Assembly: GCA_018881555.1 (NCBI GenBank)
Contig: JACAXG010000050.1
Coordinates: 3,472,001-3,536,000 of the forward strand
Direction of reading: 5' to 3'
DNA from: Amblyornis subalaris
Lineage: Eukaryota > Chordata > Aves > Passeriformes > Ptilonorhynchidae
Length of the DNA stretch: 64,000 nt
Of this stretch, positions 1 to 13,736 are shown piece after piece. A program made the translations under genes and the position numbers. The notes beneath the pieces were generated by a model. The model saw only the letters and a program-made list of their open reading frames with translations. It did not search any database and was not told the origin of the DNA. Position 1 is the stretch's first letter. The number at the start of each line of letters is the position of its first letter.

Positions 1-3000
1 AATGGGAAAACTAACAAGAAAGTATAAGAAAAAGCAGAATCCCACCCCCTCCCCTATTTTGTACATACATTTTGAAACCTAGCCTTTAATCTCTAGAATC
101 TGCATGAAAACAGGAGTGCGTGGCTGCCATGGAAACACAATTTTTCCAATTTATTGCTGATGTTCCTAGGGTGGATTACTGACTGTAATAACAAGGGATT
201 GAGGATCCAGTAGTTCAAGAGTTAACTGGAATATTCATTCTTCTTCCCTAAAGAGTCTGCCTGCAGCAGCAAGAAGCAGGAACTAGATTAAGATGTTCTT
301 AACAGAAAATAAAACAGATTCTTGATCAGTCCCTGTCTGCAAATGCAGTCAGTTTCAGAAGGATTTTAAAGTGGAAACAGCCTCCCTCTTTCTGCATATT
401 TAAGAAGTGCATCATAAACTAATGCTTCCGTTCAGTTTCTCCAAAACAGTGATGCATAGGGGACTCTGCCCACTGAGAACACAAGACGAAGGAAATTAAA
501 CTTTCTAGCATTTGCACAAAATTCATATGGAAAAGTGTCAGTTATATAAAAAGGTTCTTAAGATTCNCATTAATGCCTGCAATCTCCATTCCACACCTTG
601 AATGACAAGTGAACAGCTTTGCTAAATAGAGTATGTTTCTTCTTAGTCGTCCAATTTATCAAAACATATCACAGAGAAATCAAGGAGACCTGAGCTGGTT
701 TTGTGACTATACAGAAAGAATCTCAAACTGGTGTCAAAATGAAAAAGGTATGAGGAGGATAAACAGTTTTCAGTTCCAATACAGGCTATGAAAGCTCCTG
801 AAAAAAATATGGCAGTGGACAGTGTATTATTGTGGCTCTCTAGCAGCACTCTCCAGTTGAAAAAACAGATTCACTGTGACTGTGCCAGTGTTTTTTTCCT
901 GGCTCTCTGCCTTTGGAAAAACAGACCTCAGCAAAAAAAAATATTTGCCTTCAGAGAAACCTCCTGTCTCATTTCCTTGTACCAGTCCATTTCTGTGATC
1001 CAGTGAGGGAGCTCATCTGTTAACATATTGTCCTTAGGTTTGAGGTGGTACCCAGCATTTTTTAACACAATTGAAACACTAACTGATCCCAAAAAAAAAG
1101 CATACACAAATTGAAATCCCTGAGCATTTTTCTAGGCAGTTACAACTTAGAAAAAAAGCTCTTGGGAGTTTCATTGACAGGGCCCTGAAATCATTTGCTT
1201 AGTAAGCCACTGCAACCAAAAAATTGCCAATAACATATTGAGCATCATCAGAAAGGACAAATCAAAAATCCACTGTTTTACTACAGTATCAAACATTGAT
1301 GCAACTTCATCCTAAGTATCACATGCAATAGCAGTCACCTCACCTCCATAATGATATAGTGGAGTCAGAAGAACACAGCAAGATGAACAACACAGGCAGC
1401 TAAAAGAATAGAGCAGCTGTCTTATGGGTAGAGATTAAAAAAATGGGTCACTAATATGCTTGTGCTCCATCACCTTCACTGGCTGTGCTCATGGTTCACA
1501 CTCAATGGTCAGGCCACAGACAGTCATGGTATTGCAGCTCAAAATACAGGAGTGAAACAGATGTATTAAAATGTTACAAGATTTCATTAGTTATAGATGG
1601 GATACTATTAATAATGATGGAACCAGAGTGATCTTTTGTGAGGTGAAACAGATATCACAGAAAGAGGCANTCAACTCATCACAGCCTTTTAAGGACAGGG
1701 AGAAAGGCTGATTGCTGTGCTGTTTCTCCAATGTAAGCCTGATTTCTGACACATACATTCGCTTCCACAGCAATGTCAGAATGCCCTTTTAGATATTTGA
1801 AGATATCTACAGATCTTCAATAAGAATAGACTCTATTCAGTGGTTTGAAAAAGACCCAGTGAGGACCTAAAAATTTATATAGGAGTCTTTGATTAAATCA
1901 AATGAGACAATGGTTCCTCAGGAAAGAGCAACAAGAACTGTACACATCAAAATGACAGTATTAAAAAGGCAACCCCACAGAAATATTTTATTTATTGTAC
2001 TGGAAAACTGTTTATGAATTGGTTTTTTCCACAGTAAAGACAACCTGCTTTACTCTGCATTAGTGACAGAATAATTTGTTCTTTCATTATCCAAGTTATT
2101 TATTATTTTAAGTACTGATTCGCTGCAACTTTCCTGACTTATCACAAAACCACCACACTTCTGGGAACAAGATGAAATACAGCCAGAAGAAACAATTTTT
2201 TTGTCAAAGTTAAAAATACACTGCACTGGCATCCTAATTTAACACTTTATTCTTTGTGCTATGCTTTTGTTTACACATCATTCTTCTGGAGAAAAAGCCC
2301 AGGAGAGCAGTGACACACACCTGAATCATTCATGTAACACACAGATCAGTTTGAGCAAATGCTTAGTGAGCAATGGATTTAAGTCAGTCCACTTGAGAAC
2401 TCTCATTTAACTTCAGGCATTAACTACGTTCTTCCTCTCCCATAACAAAATATTCCCACCCACAATTTCCACCTTTTCNTCCTAAACACACCTCAAATAA
2501 AAGCATCAGTTAAAGACTAATGAGTTGTACTGTCCTTGTACAGTACAAATTTTTGGTATAGTACAATAGCGTATTTTTTTCACCAATAATCAACATTCAG
2601 GACTCTCAAATATGCAAAGCACTTAAAACTTCAAGAGTCCTCAGAAAACTCTTTCACAAGTTTACTTAAGGAGCTCTCATACCGTTCAGTAATGTTGATT
2701 GACTATTGGGAAGGCTATTCCCCCCTCTTGATAGAGCATGTAGTTTTTGAAACCACATCCTTACTTCAAAGAGCCACTTCACAGCAGTGTGGTACATATT
2801 GCTCAAGCTCCTGCTTCAGTCACATCCCTGTCCGTCAGACCAAGCTGCAGCTCTTCCTCTAAGCAAGAAACTGTATTGATCTTCCACTTCCAACCATGGA
2901 CCACTTAATTCTCCTTTCTCACCCCCTCACAGCTCACATTTCAGTCAAAATTAATATTTCAGCAACCACCAATTAACTGACCAACCAATTTAGCTGACCA

Positions 3001-6000
3001 CCTCTACGTAGCACAGATTTTATGTGTGCTTCATGTGTTATGTGATGAGAGGAGTAACAAATTAATAAAGTCCTTTCTAGACTATAATTAAGAGCATAGC
3101 CTAAAGCAGCACCAATAGCATAATGATTTTCTTTTGATTCTTAGATTTAGTAATTCCTAACATGGACGCAGATTTTAATACAGAAAATATCCAAGAAAAA
3201 CAAATCTAGAATAATTAAGTAGGAATTGATTTAAGAATAAGCCCATTGCCCAAAGTCAAGCAGGCAAACCGAAAGAGCGAAGAAAAGTTAAAGGCTAGAA
3301 AAATACTTTTTCCTCACAGACTTTTCCTGCTGTTAAAGAGAATAACAGAATTACAGGCACCCTGANGGGAGGACAACATGTAGAAAGTTGTTTCCAGTTA
3401 GCTATGGTAATACTTTTAATTAAGTGAAAATGGCCAAGTAAAACAGAAAGAAACACTACAGCTTTCACTATTTGATTACTTTAACAAAATGAGTCTGAAA
3501 CATGGAATACATAGACAGCAACCCCAAAAAGTTTGAAGAGTATTTAAAATATTAATGACCTATCCATAGACATAAAATTACCAATCAAACATTCACAGGT
3601 CCTTTGCCAACTCATTCTGAGCTCAAATGAAGCTAAGTTAAGCATCTCTTTGATCCAAGATGCATGCATTATTTAGCATTAGCTAGACATTTGTTCATTT
3701 ATGCAGACACATGCCAACAGGATTTATGTGAGAGGGTACCCATTTCTGCTTAATTTGAAATGTCCTTTTTCTCTCTCTGAAATCTAAACCACAGTGATTT
3801 ATAGCTTTTAGGTAGTCTTTGTATTTTAGGAAAAGCGCACTTTCAAAAAACTAGTCAGAAACTCTTCCAGTGGAAAAGTGAGATATAAAGTTCTCAGTGC
3901 ATCTCCAAAGAACAAGGTGTCAGCATCTGTGTTGCCTCCTCTTGTACACATATGTGACTCTTGGTACTTCCGTATGTATAAAAATCAGCCCACTGACTTT
4001 TCATGGTATTTTGGTAGCTTTTCTTTTCCGGCACATTAAAATATGCACATAAGGCTGGATTTTCGAGGGATAGAGGCTGTGGGACTGGTGTTTTCAGTTT
4101 TTTGGTTTTAGCAAGTTGGTGTGGGGCTTTTTCCTGGTCTATGCAGCTGGTCAAAATTTGCATCACACACTTCAAAATCCTGAATAAATATTTGTAAGGA
4201 AGACTGGTAAAGAACAGAATGAAAGGGATACATGAGATGCTAAGAACTAGCAACACGGAGAAACTGAAATTATGGAAAAAACCCTGGCAATAAACTCTGA
4301 AAAGGTAGGTGCTTTCAGTTTCTTTTTCCTATAAACCATTTCCTATGTCCCACACTTCTGGAGTGTGGATGTAGACTCAGCTATAGGTACACTCCATATG
4401 AGCAACTTTTCAACTTGGGTACTTTTAAACTTCCTCTCAATGTCCCAAATTTTCCAGTATGCTTGGGACTTCTTGCTCCACAACCCACTCTCCAAGACAA
4501 AGAGATTTTAAGAATAATCAAAATAGGAAACTCATGCACCCTTATTTAAGCTTCCTCTTGCCCTGCCCCTGCAACACACAAAGCAACACTCAACACCCAG
4601 ACTGGATGTGCCCAACGCTTGACTGCACTTAGCATTTAGTATGTGATACGACTATGAACTACTATAGATGACAGAAGTTTGGCTGAACAACACAAAAAAG
4701 AGTCTAAAATCTAGAAATATTAGCCACGTCCTGAAACATTTCTGTTAATCTGGGAAATATAGGATAAATCTATAGCCCTCATTCAGTTTATTAACACTGA
4801 TGTGGGTACTGTTTGCTTTTAAAGCATGGGAGAATGAGTGATATTTAAAACATAAACGGCAAACCATTTCTTTGCTCCTGTCCAAACAGACCTCAATAGC
4901 ACACAAACAATGTGAGCCAACCCAAACTGTCACATAATACTCTACTTATCTATCTAGCACTGCTGAAGCCAAGCACTGAGTGAGGGAGATACTAACAGAG
5001 GGAAAGACCAATAGAATTAGTGNCATTAAGCTGAAGCAAACAAGTCATCTCCTGTATCTGAGGGGGAAAAAAAGTAGGTTAATAAAAATAACAATTATTG
5101 AGTAACTAGAGGCAAAAAGTAATGCTAATACAAGAGAACCCAGAAAAATAAAGGGAAGGAGATGAGACTATCATGAGGGTACATCATACAGAGCTGAGTC
5201 ACTATTTTACCACTTACATTTTGAAGTGCCAGCAAGGACAAGATCAGGTAAGCGAGCTGGAAATAATAGAAAACAGGACACAGAGCAGAGGAGCTAAAGT
5301 GAGGTAATGAACTGCTCAATTTGCATAAAGACAACTTCAAAGCTACACTCAGGTATGAAACTATAGGAAAGAGCAGAGGCACAAAGACCTGGGAGAACCT
5401 TCTCAAGGCCTGCTGATGTGGTGCTGCAGAAACTCAACAAAGGATCATAAAAAAACCCTTTGATCAAAAGTGAATCTTACAAATGAAATGGTCAGGAGGT
5501 TTAACGCTTGAAGAAGCACGAGCAAAGAAACATTTAAAAAAGTACCAGGACAGCCAGTGGTGAGAGCTGAAATAAAGGCAGTATCCTTTGGAGTGAAAGA
5601 AACCAAGTCATATCTCTGTAATATTCATCTAATACAATTACACCTCAAATCTCCACTTAAAACTCCCAGCTTAACACAGGATACATATTCTAAATGGAGC
5701 ACTTTAAAGGCAAAGCAAGTGACACCAGCCAGGGATACCCACCACAAGGCACAGAGTAACTGACTACACGGAATCACAAAGTTTACAAAGGGCAGATTTG
5801 GCATAACATTTTGAAAAGGAAAATAAAAATAAAAATCACACGAATAAAACTTATGTGTTCCTCAACCAAGGACATCTTTATCCAACATCCTAACCACATC
5901 AACCAATCACTTAACTGTGCTGAGGAAGCAGAAGGATTTCTAACAGTTTTGGGGTTTTATTTTGTTGAGGTTTTTTTTTTTTCCCTCTCCAGTTTTCACT

Positions 6001-8037
6001 TTCTATCTGCAAAAACCACAACTTTTCAGCTTGATGAAGTTTATTAGTGAACTGCAGCTTCAGCAAGGAATGAACAGGTCCTGCTAAGAAACAGCAGTGA
6101 AGCAATGCCATGAGAGTCAAACGAATNGACAGCCGTGGTTCAGCTCCCCTACTCTGGCAGTAGCTAATAAGCAACACTTCCACAGAATGTGAAATGCCAC
6201 CTGCTAATAATTCATATTGGTATAGCACAGTATCACTATATGATATGAGGGAATCTCTTGGTTCCTCCTAACAAAATAACCGTTAGGAAATGGTCATCCA
6301 GACATCATCTAAGAAATANCTGCAATTGTATACTGTGCTCTTGCTTGGACAGGTATATAAAAAATAAAAGTGACACTCCGGGTTTCTTTAACTTCATGGT
6401 GTTGCAGATCATTAACGCAGCTTATATTAAATATTTGACTCAGGCAACTATATCAAATCTTCCCTGTGACATTGCAAGAATATTGCCTCTTTGAAAAATG
6501 GAAGAATAATCTCCAAAAGCTCCCAAATGCACTCAGTAGAGTCTTAACCTTGACACATAACAAAATATCAGTGATTCTTTAAACATAAGGGCAAGGATTA
6601 AACAACCCAGAGGTGCTCTCTCCTTCATACTGCTGCAGTTCACTAGTGGTCCAAATGAGCCATCCAGCATCATTACTACTAAATTTTTCTACTTTGGAAT
6701 AAAACTCATTAATCAATTTGAGTTCTTCAGATAAGAGGCACTACTAGTATTGTTTTGCTATTACCATGCACATACTGTAACCTACACAAGACACAAACAA
6801 GCCTTTAGAAAATGACCTGTAGAGGTCTACCACCTTCCACTGACCTCCTTCAAAATAATATTTGGCTCTGTTTCAGCCATTTATTGCTGTTTGGCACTAG
6901 TAATCTACCATTTGATCATTATAAAAAAAATTCACAGCAGATGTGCCTACAAACAGAGCATGATGGTTTAAGTGGATTAGGAAGAGATGAACTCTCAAGA
7001 AACAAAGTTCCTGAGTTTATGCTAATAAATTTACTTTAAAAGACTAAATTAAGGAGAAACATATGCAGATTTCCTTAAGCACTTCTATTCTGGAGTTAAA
7101 TTGCAAAAGTGCTGCTCATGTCAGACTACATTTTCTGTACTCCCCCACAGTATTCCAAGTGTTTCTGTATTAGTAAGTTTTTCCAAATTCAAATTCTGCC
7201 CTCACTAAACAACACAGCAGAAAAGACACCAGTGTAGTTGGCAGAGGGGAATATACTTACCATGCAATTAGCTATATAAAGCTGCATTTGTTCTCTTTCC
7301 CTGTTTACTTCACACAGATCAACAAACAAGATGGAATCAGAATTACTAGAATGAATTTTTCCAATGGCAAAAACATCTTCACTTGAATACTGATCACAGT
7401 TGGAGAGCTAGACTGCATCTACATTTCTTCATTCATGGAGAATGTAACAGTTTTTTACTGTCAGGAAGTACTTAGGAATTAATAGCCTATCATGTACAGA
7501 CACAGAGCAGGACTAGCAAAACCAGAAAACTACAACAGCATGCTATAGTTACAACAGTACAAGCCACAGGTAAGTTTCAGTTCTNTAAAATAGTTTTGAG
7601 TCATCTTTGCAGTACAAATCTGCATGGGTAGGGGGCTGCTGTTACTGGTCAGTTTAGTAACATGTAGAAAGCCACTTTACACAATTTTACTGAATTTACA
7701 TTCAACTTTGCTTTCATGATTCTTGTTCAGTTTTTATGTTTGTACGCCTTCCTTAACTTTATTTAGACTAAAATAGCAGTTCCACCTGGGAGGATTCCAA
7801 AAAATCAAGAAACAGTAAAAAAAAAAGTGTTCAGACTGAATAAGAGACTCAGAAATCTTTAGATAAAATTTTATAAATATCTCCGTTGTGCTTTACTGGG
7901 CAAGATGGGCAAGCAAAATCGGTGGAGAGCCTTTTTCCTAGAAATTAGTCACTAGCAAGCATTCATCATTTCTCCTGTACACAAATTTGCTTCATTCTAT
8001 TATTCACAGTAACGTATCTATAAAACAAGCAACTTAC
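1..8037 (-). other. UTRN: UTRN intron (equivalent of dystrophin intron 57), 5' part
   Basis: This is the intron that follows the 8038-8194 exon on the minus strand. It opens with a strong donor, GTAAGT, at 8037-8032 and runs off the left edge of the window. I looked for the next expected exon, which continues the spectrin-like repeat and should be about 121 bases by dystrophin exon 58, and did not find it. It probably lies beyond position 1. The open frames here are short, lack family signatures and look like chance. The sequence is AT-rich, with ordinary A/T runs (for example near 5968-5982) and scattered single ambiguous bases. No recognisable repeat element or RNA gene was seen. Confidence 0.75.
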
Positions 8038-8194
8038 TTTGCAGTGGTCATACTGCTGCTGTAAGGTTGGAACATCCCCTCCAACAGGCATTTGTTTTTT
8101 CAGTTCTTCATCTTTTGCATTCAGCCATTTGATTAACTCTTCCAGGGATGTCAGCAATCTGTTCCATTTCTCTGCACTGGCCTCCAAGTGAGCC
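8038..8194 (-). CDS. UTRN: Utrophin internal exon, 157 bases (equivalent of dystrophin exon 57)
   Basis: Utrophin links cortical actin to the dystroglycan complex at the membrane, and this exon codes for part of its C-terminal spectrin-like rod. The minus-strand frame gives 52 residues, starting [14 protein letters not shown] and ending LQQQYDHCK, preceded by one base that completes an arginine codon split with the previous exon. The tryptophans at exon residues 10 and 23 and the heptad pattern fit helix A of a spectrin repeat. The segment near residues 33-42 ([10 protein letters not shown]) is very close to the human utrophin sequence I remember and less close to dystrophin, which has RQAPIGGDFP. 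The acceptor ends TTTCACAG and the donor is AAA|GTAAGT. Length and phases match dystrophin exon 57. No stop or frameshift is seen. Dystrophin is the alternative, but the residues favour utrophin clearly. Confidence 0.95.
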
Positions 8195-11100
8195 CTGTGA
8201 AACAACAAAAGAGCATCTTTAAAGCCCTGAATGACAAAACCAGCATGGGAATACAATGAACACAATCACTCCATCAGTAAGATAAGAATGTCTCAAGTGT
8301 TTAACTGCAAAGCAACTTTGTGTTAACAAAACCTCTATTTCAAAACACTTTTCACAGCAAANCAAAATAAGCAGAGGAGAAACAGGGGAACAGAGACAAA
8401 TATGTACCTGATGCTTTAACTCACCTAAACCTAAAACCTTGAACACTGCAACGTCTAAGCAACATAATGAAATCCTGTGTTTTGTTGTGACTCCACCACT
8501 GTTGTGCAACAAGCATAAGCATCATTTTGTGAGCTAAAGCACTGCAAAACTGAACTCTTTCAGGCCAGGACCTTGACTCTCCAGAAGCAATAAAACAGCA
8601 AGTTCTCCCAGTAGTGATCAACAGCAAATTTCCTGTGCTGCTGAACATATCAATCAGTGACACAGGTTATTTAATGCATCATCTTTAGTCGACGTTGAGT
8701 TACTAGAGAATTAATACAGTGAATCTGTTCCTCAGTTTAACTGACACCAAAAAAGTCAAATTCCACAATATCTTTTTCTATAATTTTAGAAATACCGTGA
8801 CTTAATGTCTTCTCCCTGCAGTGCCTAAAAGATGCACAGAATCTTCAACAGGGACCAGCTACCCCTCTTTTACTGCAGTCATTCTATGTTATGGAATCAT
8901 TCAAGACCAGCATGTACCTAATTTGTATCAGTGAACAAGAGTTTCTTTCTCCACACAGGTGGTGGAGTAGAGCTGAATGATTTTCAGTGTAGTCTGACAC
9001 CAGTTCTGCAAGTTCCTGCCCTGCTTCTGATGGATGAATGAACTAAACTCTACTCCTTTTCCTATTTTGCACATTGCTGGTTATCTTTTTTTTTCTAACT
9101 CACTGTGACTCACACCTTGAAACTTTCACCTGGCTTCACTTTTATCACCTCAAATGGCATTAGACTGAATGTTTGGAACTGATACAACATTTGGATTGAA
9201 GGGATGATGTGCTACAAGGTTAACTTCAACACAAGCTTAGGTTTGTCCACTCTGAGATCTCGCAGCAATATTAGGATAGGTGAATCAATAAAGCAATCAA
9301 GTAAGAGTGTATGAGGGAAAAAACACAAAGACAAAAAAATAAAAAAAAATTCCACATTANTGAAAAGGATACACTAACTATCTTTAGGAAGAGGAATCTA
9401 TTCTCCTTCACTCCCGTGAAGGAAAGCACTTAGGTAACTACTTGAGAAAAAATATAAAATTTAAGTACTTGCTAGAAGTGACATTTTACTGCCTACACTT
9501 CTGTGCATTATGGTTTCCATTGTCCCTTATTGCTCTCACTGATACCTTAATCTCAACACTGAGTTGCAACCAGCTGCTTGTAGCTCAGGACTAAAGAGCA
9601 GAGTCAGCATCCCACCTTGCACTGAATTACAAGCAAGCTGCTGCTGTAGGCCTTGGTTTGCAGGCCAGCAGCTCCTGAGTGGAATGTATTGTCTCCACTC
9701 TCCTGGTCTTTTTTCAGGTACTCAGAACTGGCCCTTCTTTCTCGAAGTGAAAACAGAGTTATACTTCTCATTAATCAGGCAGAGGAGAGACATTGCCCCC
9801 TCATCTAAGCCAAGGCAGCCTGCATTTGAATTTACAGCTTTACCGTTAGACTCTGACAGTTAAAAAAAAATCTTTATGAATTTTTAGAAGCAACTACAAT
9901 TAAAATGTTCAGATATATAGCTTTCTGTAGATTTGATGGTGGAATTTCTATTCACCATGGCTTATTACTGTTTCTAACACATATAAGCAGCTCTCACCTC
10001 TAAAAATTGGCACTCTCTTTGGCTTCAACATTCTGCTCTAATTATTTAGTGGAATTCTTGTACACAAAAAAAATTGGAGTTTCGTAAGGAGGGAAAAAAC
10101 TCCTGCAACTAGTTAAAGGACAATTGAAGGGTGACCCACCACTGTTTAACATACAGTGCAATAATATTAATAATGAAAAACTAATTTGATATTAATGTGA
10201 ATGATACAGCTTATGATACTAGATTAAATGCACCGTATTTTACCACTGAGTACTTGTGTGCATGCCAAATTAATGTCAATACCAAAATAACACTAACACA
10301 TGGTTTCGAAGTCCAGTGCAAGTTAATCCTGCAGGGGTAGAGCAGTTAGGGATGGAGAGGAAATGGACTACAGTAGCAGGGACTTGAAAATTTTTCACTG
10401 AACACAAAGTGAGCTAACCTCTCTCTTGAAGGATCAGAAAGACATTAAAGGGAAAAAATACACAGGGAAAAACTCATCACATCAGCCTGGATTTTTCCAG
10501 AATATTACCCTTTTAATCTTATCAAAAGCAATACGGGAAATGAAAGCAAGATGCAGCAGCTGAAGAGTAGACACAAGCATTCAATTCTCCTGGGGAGCAA
10601 AGAAACTTTCAGCAAACCCCATTCAAAGCAAATGCTGCACAGGAACAAGGGAGTCAAGACATGCTTCAAATTGCATTTCAGTGTAAAGTTTTAGTATCAC
10701 GTTTACATTTGTCATACAGACATTATCAGAGACAGAAGATGCAGAAGTTCTGAAATGTTTCTTGGGCTTCTCCGTTCTCTGAGTCAGGTTTTCTGGTCTT
10801 TGTTTTGGAATTGGTACTTCTACTGATAAAATACCTGCAAAGAAAGCTTCAGGTGTTCATGCTCATATGACAAATGAATCAGCAATCTCAGGGATTTACC
10901 AGTTCAACTGGTGGCCTAAGAATCTGCTCTGATCAAAACAGAGGTCAGTTATAGATGAATTGTTTTGAGCATGGGCTGGAGCACAAATATTCACCAGCAT
11001 CCACCACCTGGTATTTAAAAGCACTCCTAAAGGAATCCTGGATAAACCTGAAAAACACAGATGCTCCCATTCAACTGACCAGACTGAGAAGAAACCTCCC

Positions 11101-13563
11101 TCCCCCTTCCCATGCCAAATAAAATCATCCAGAACAGCAACTCTGACACAACTCCCCTTCTGTTGACCCTGAGAGGTTCTCTTTACAGCTGGAGACCTCC
11201 TCAGCTTTTGATTCTGCTACAGAGGTAGCACTTTTCCTGCTGAGTGACAAGGGAACACATTGGAATGTGGAATAAAAAAAGATTGGTGGGTGGTCTAAAT
11301 ATAGAGACAACTTCTCTGTTTCTCCCATACTTTTACCTCTACCCTCCCCCAAACACTGACATCCTCAACTCCTGCCCCAGTAGAAAAGAATCTCCTCTAA
11401 ACATTTGGCTTTAAAAAGCAGACCCCCACAAATCTGCAGGTTTGTTTTCTTCCTGGGAATAAGCTAATAAAGAGGGAAAAAGAAAGAAGTGTGAGTTAAG
11501 CCTACAAGAAATTTCAAGGGGAGATACAGTCCTCTCAGGTGGCATCATAGACACTGAAAGCACAGGTTTAAGCAGCTTCCATGCATTTAAAAATTTGTCA
11601 CAAGAGTGCTGCTTTTCCAGTTTGGAACTCCCTTTAGTTACAGTAGCAAGGAAGTAAAATCAACACAGTCACAAGAAACACCAGATCTAAGGACTGAAGT
11701 GATGAGAAGAACTCATACTATCTCTATTTGGGAGAGCGGTACTTTCAGCAATTAAAAATCAGCACAATTAGAATGTACACGTATCTGAAAATATTCTAAA
11801 AAGCTTACAGAAACTTTAATTTAGAAGCACTATCCCAAGCTAAAACCCATAACAAAACAGTCAGTTTTTTCAATCTTCAGCCCTAGCATCTAACAGTTAC
11901 ATGCAGTTCTCACTAGACTCATCCATACAGTTTTGCTTTCCAATTCATCCTTGTAAAAAGATACACCAAGAAAGCAAAAATTGAAGGCAAACAGACTTCA
12001 TATCAGTTCCGTGCTTTGTTATTTCCCCATGAAGGCTTTCAGGATTCTTGCACAAGTTAGAAAAGTGAACTGCAATCAAAGAACAGAGCAAAATACATGA
12101 ATTCAGAAATACTATGTTGTTTTCAGCAGTGACTGAGATTTGAGAGGTTCATTTACTTGTCTTAGATTTGCATCAGTAGTCTCTTCCTTGCCTATCTTCC
12201 ACTTTCATCTCAAGTGACATGTGGCTCTGCAGCACTGCAGGTACCAGCAGAGCAACCTAAACATTAATGCTGCCCAGTGGGACACACGTGCCATATCTAC
12301 GCAGAAGTGAAAAGATGGGTCTGTATTCAGAAAATGTACTCCCACTTTTCTGAGCATGGACTGCACAAGCCTTTCTGTATTACAGCCTTGGAACTCATAG
12401 CTGTCCAGGGTAAATGGCTTGAAGGCCCTTTTTCATGGCCATCAATTTCTCCTAAATTATGACCAACCCCAGGAATGGCCAAGCAATTCAATGGTTCTTG
12501 CTGGACTCCAAGCTGATGAGCTATTATCTTAAGAGCATGCTTTTGTCTTTCTCTCACATTGACTTATTTGTGAGTAGAGCTCATAACAAGTTTAACAGCT
12601 TTTGCATTAAACTGCATATATGATGGAGCCAGTCTCTGCAAGTTCCTACACTAAACTGCTTGGTTCTTTGGGTTCAAGTTCCGCCTGTGGGCTTTTGTGG
12701 ACCTGATTTACCTGTTTCATTTAACTGTTTAGTGGGTTGGTGATGAGGTAAGTGGAAATGAAAAGTAAATGTCACATTTTCCCCTCTCACTCTTTCAAAC
12801 TCTTGTGCCTGACTTTGAAGCTCAGCTCATTTTTCCAGCCTTTGGAAAGTTCCTATGAATGCTTAACACTCTTCTGTTCTATTAAAAGAACAGTTTTCTT
12901 AAACTAACAAGCAAGCAGTTGCAATTAAAAGCTCTAGAAATTATTTTCTATGTAATTCATTTTCACATAGAATTTGATTCATATTAATGAATATGACAGT
13001 ATCTATTTCAAAAATGACATCACGAAGATTTAACCATTACTACACTTGGGCTTAGCACCGATAGGATCAAAAAACTGCAAAATGCATTCCTTGATTAATA
13101 GGTATTTTAAAACATTTCTCAATTGAATAGCAGTAATTAAAAAATCAATACCACTTAAATGGATCAAGACACTTTAAATGCAAGTCCTATCAACTTACTA
13201 ACTTCAAAACCAAAATTTTTTAAAAACAAAACCAACAACAAATCCCCGATTTCTCCTCAAAGTAACTGGAAATTTGCAGAATTATTTCACTGACACTGCT
13301 ATTGATTTATAATAAGAAAAGACTCAATGTACATTCTGGAAATTTTGGTACAAGATTGGCAAGTTACGACTGCGCAGCTCTGGAGCGAGAACAAGTAGTT
13401 AAGCCTACATGGTGAATGAGTTCACTAAGTTTTTATATTTGCTCTCAGTCATCCTTTGTGAAANAAAATAGATATTTCACTTCAATGCTGTGGTCGTATT
13501 TATCAAGCCTCTTAGAAGACAAGAACTGTGCCCCATTCACACCTTGATGTTTTTATTACTCAC
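8195..13563 (-). other. UTRN: UTRN intron (equivalent of dystrophin intron 56), complete
   Basis: A complete intron of 5369 bases lies between the two utrophin exons. Its donor is AG|GTGAGTAA at the 13564/13563 boundary. Its acceptor is a pyrimidine-rich stretch ending TTTCACAG at 8195. The phase is 2, so an arginine codon is split across it. The interior is AT-rich. A somewhat GC-richer stretch at 9560-9850 has a 99-residue plus-strand open frame with no family likeness, which I treat as chance. I see no repeat family, RNA gene or extra exon in it. Confidence 0.85.
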
Positions 13564-13736
13564 CTGATGTTAGCTGACTTTGCCTTCAGGTCATTCCAGC
13601 GCTGGTTCATGTCATCAAGCCGATGNTGGAGCAGAGCAGCTTCCTCAGAGTTTCCCAAGGCTTTCACCATCTTCTGTCTGTTTCCNTCAATGCTTTTAAA
13701 GATGTCATTGTGGGCATCAATCTCAGCTTGGATGTC
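13564..13736 (-). CDS. UTRN: Utrophin internal exon, 173 bases (equivalent of dystrophin exon 56)
   Basis: This exon precedes the 8038-8194 exon in the transcript and codes for part of the same spectrin-like rod. It starts in phase 0 with DIQAEIDAHNDIFKSI and ends after 57 codons plus two bases of a split arginine codon. The central part, around residues 34-50, includes HRLDDMNQRWNDLKAK, where the tryptophan at residue 47 fits the conserved helix C position of spectrin repeats. Dystrophin has GEIEAHTDVYHNLDEN in the matching place, so utrophin is the better call. The acceptor is GGTATTTCAG and the donor is GTGAGTAA. Ambiguous bases at 13686 and 13626 leave residue 17 as Asp or Glu and residue 37 as Gln or His; human utrophin, as I remember it, has Asp and Gln. 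No disabling change is seen. Confidence 0.95.
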
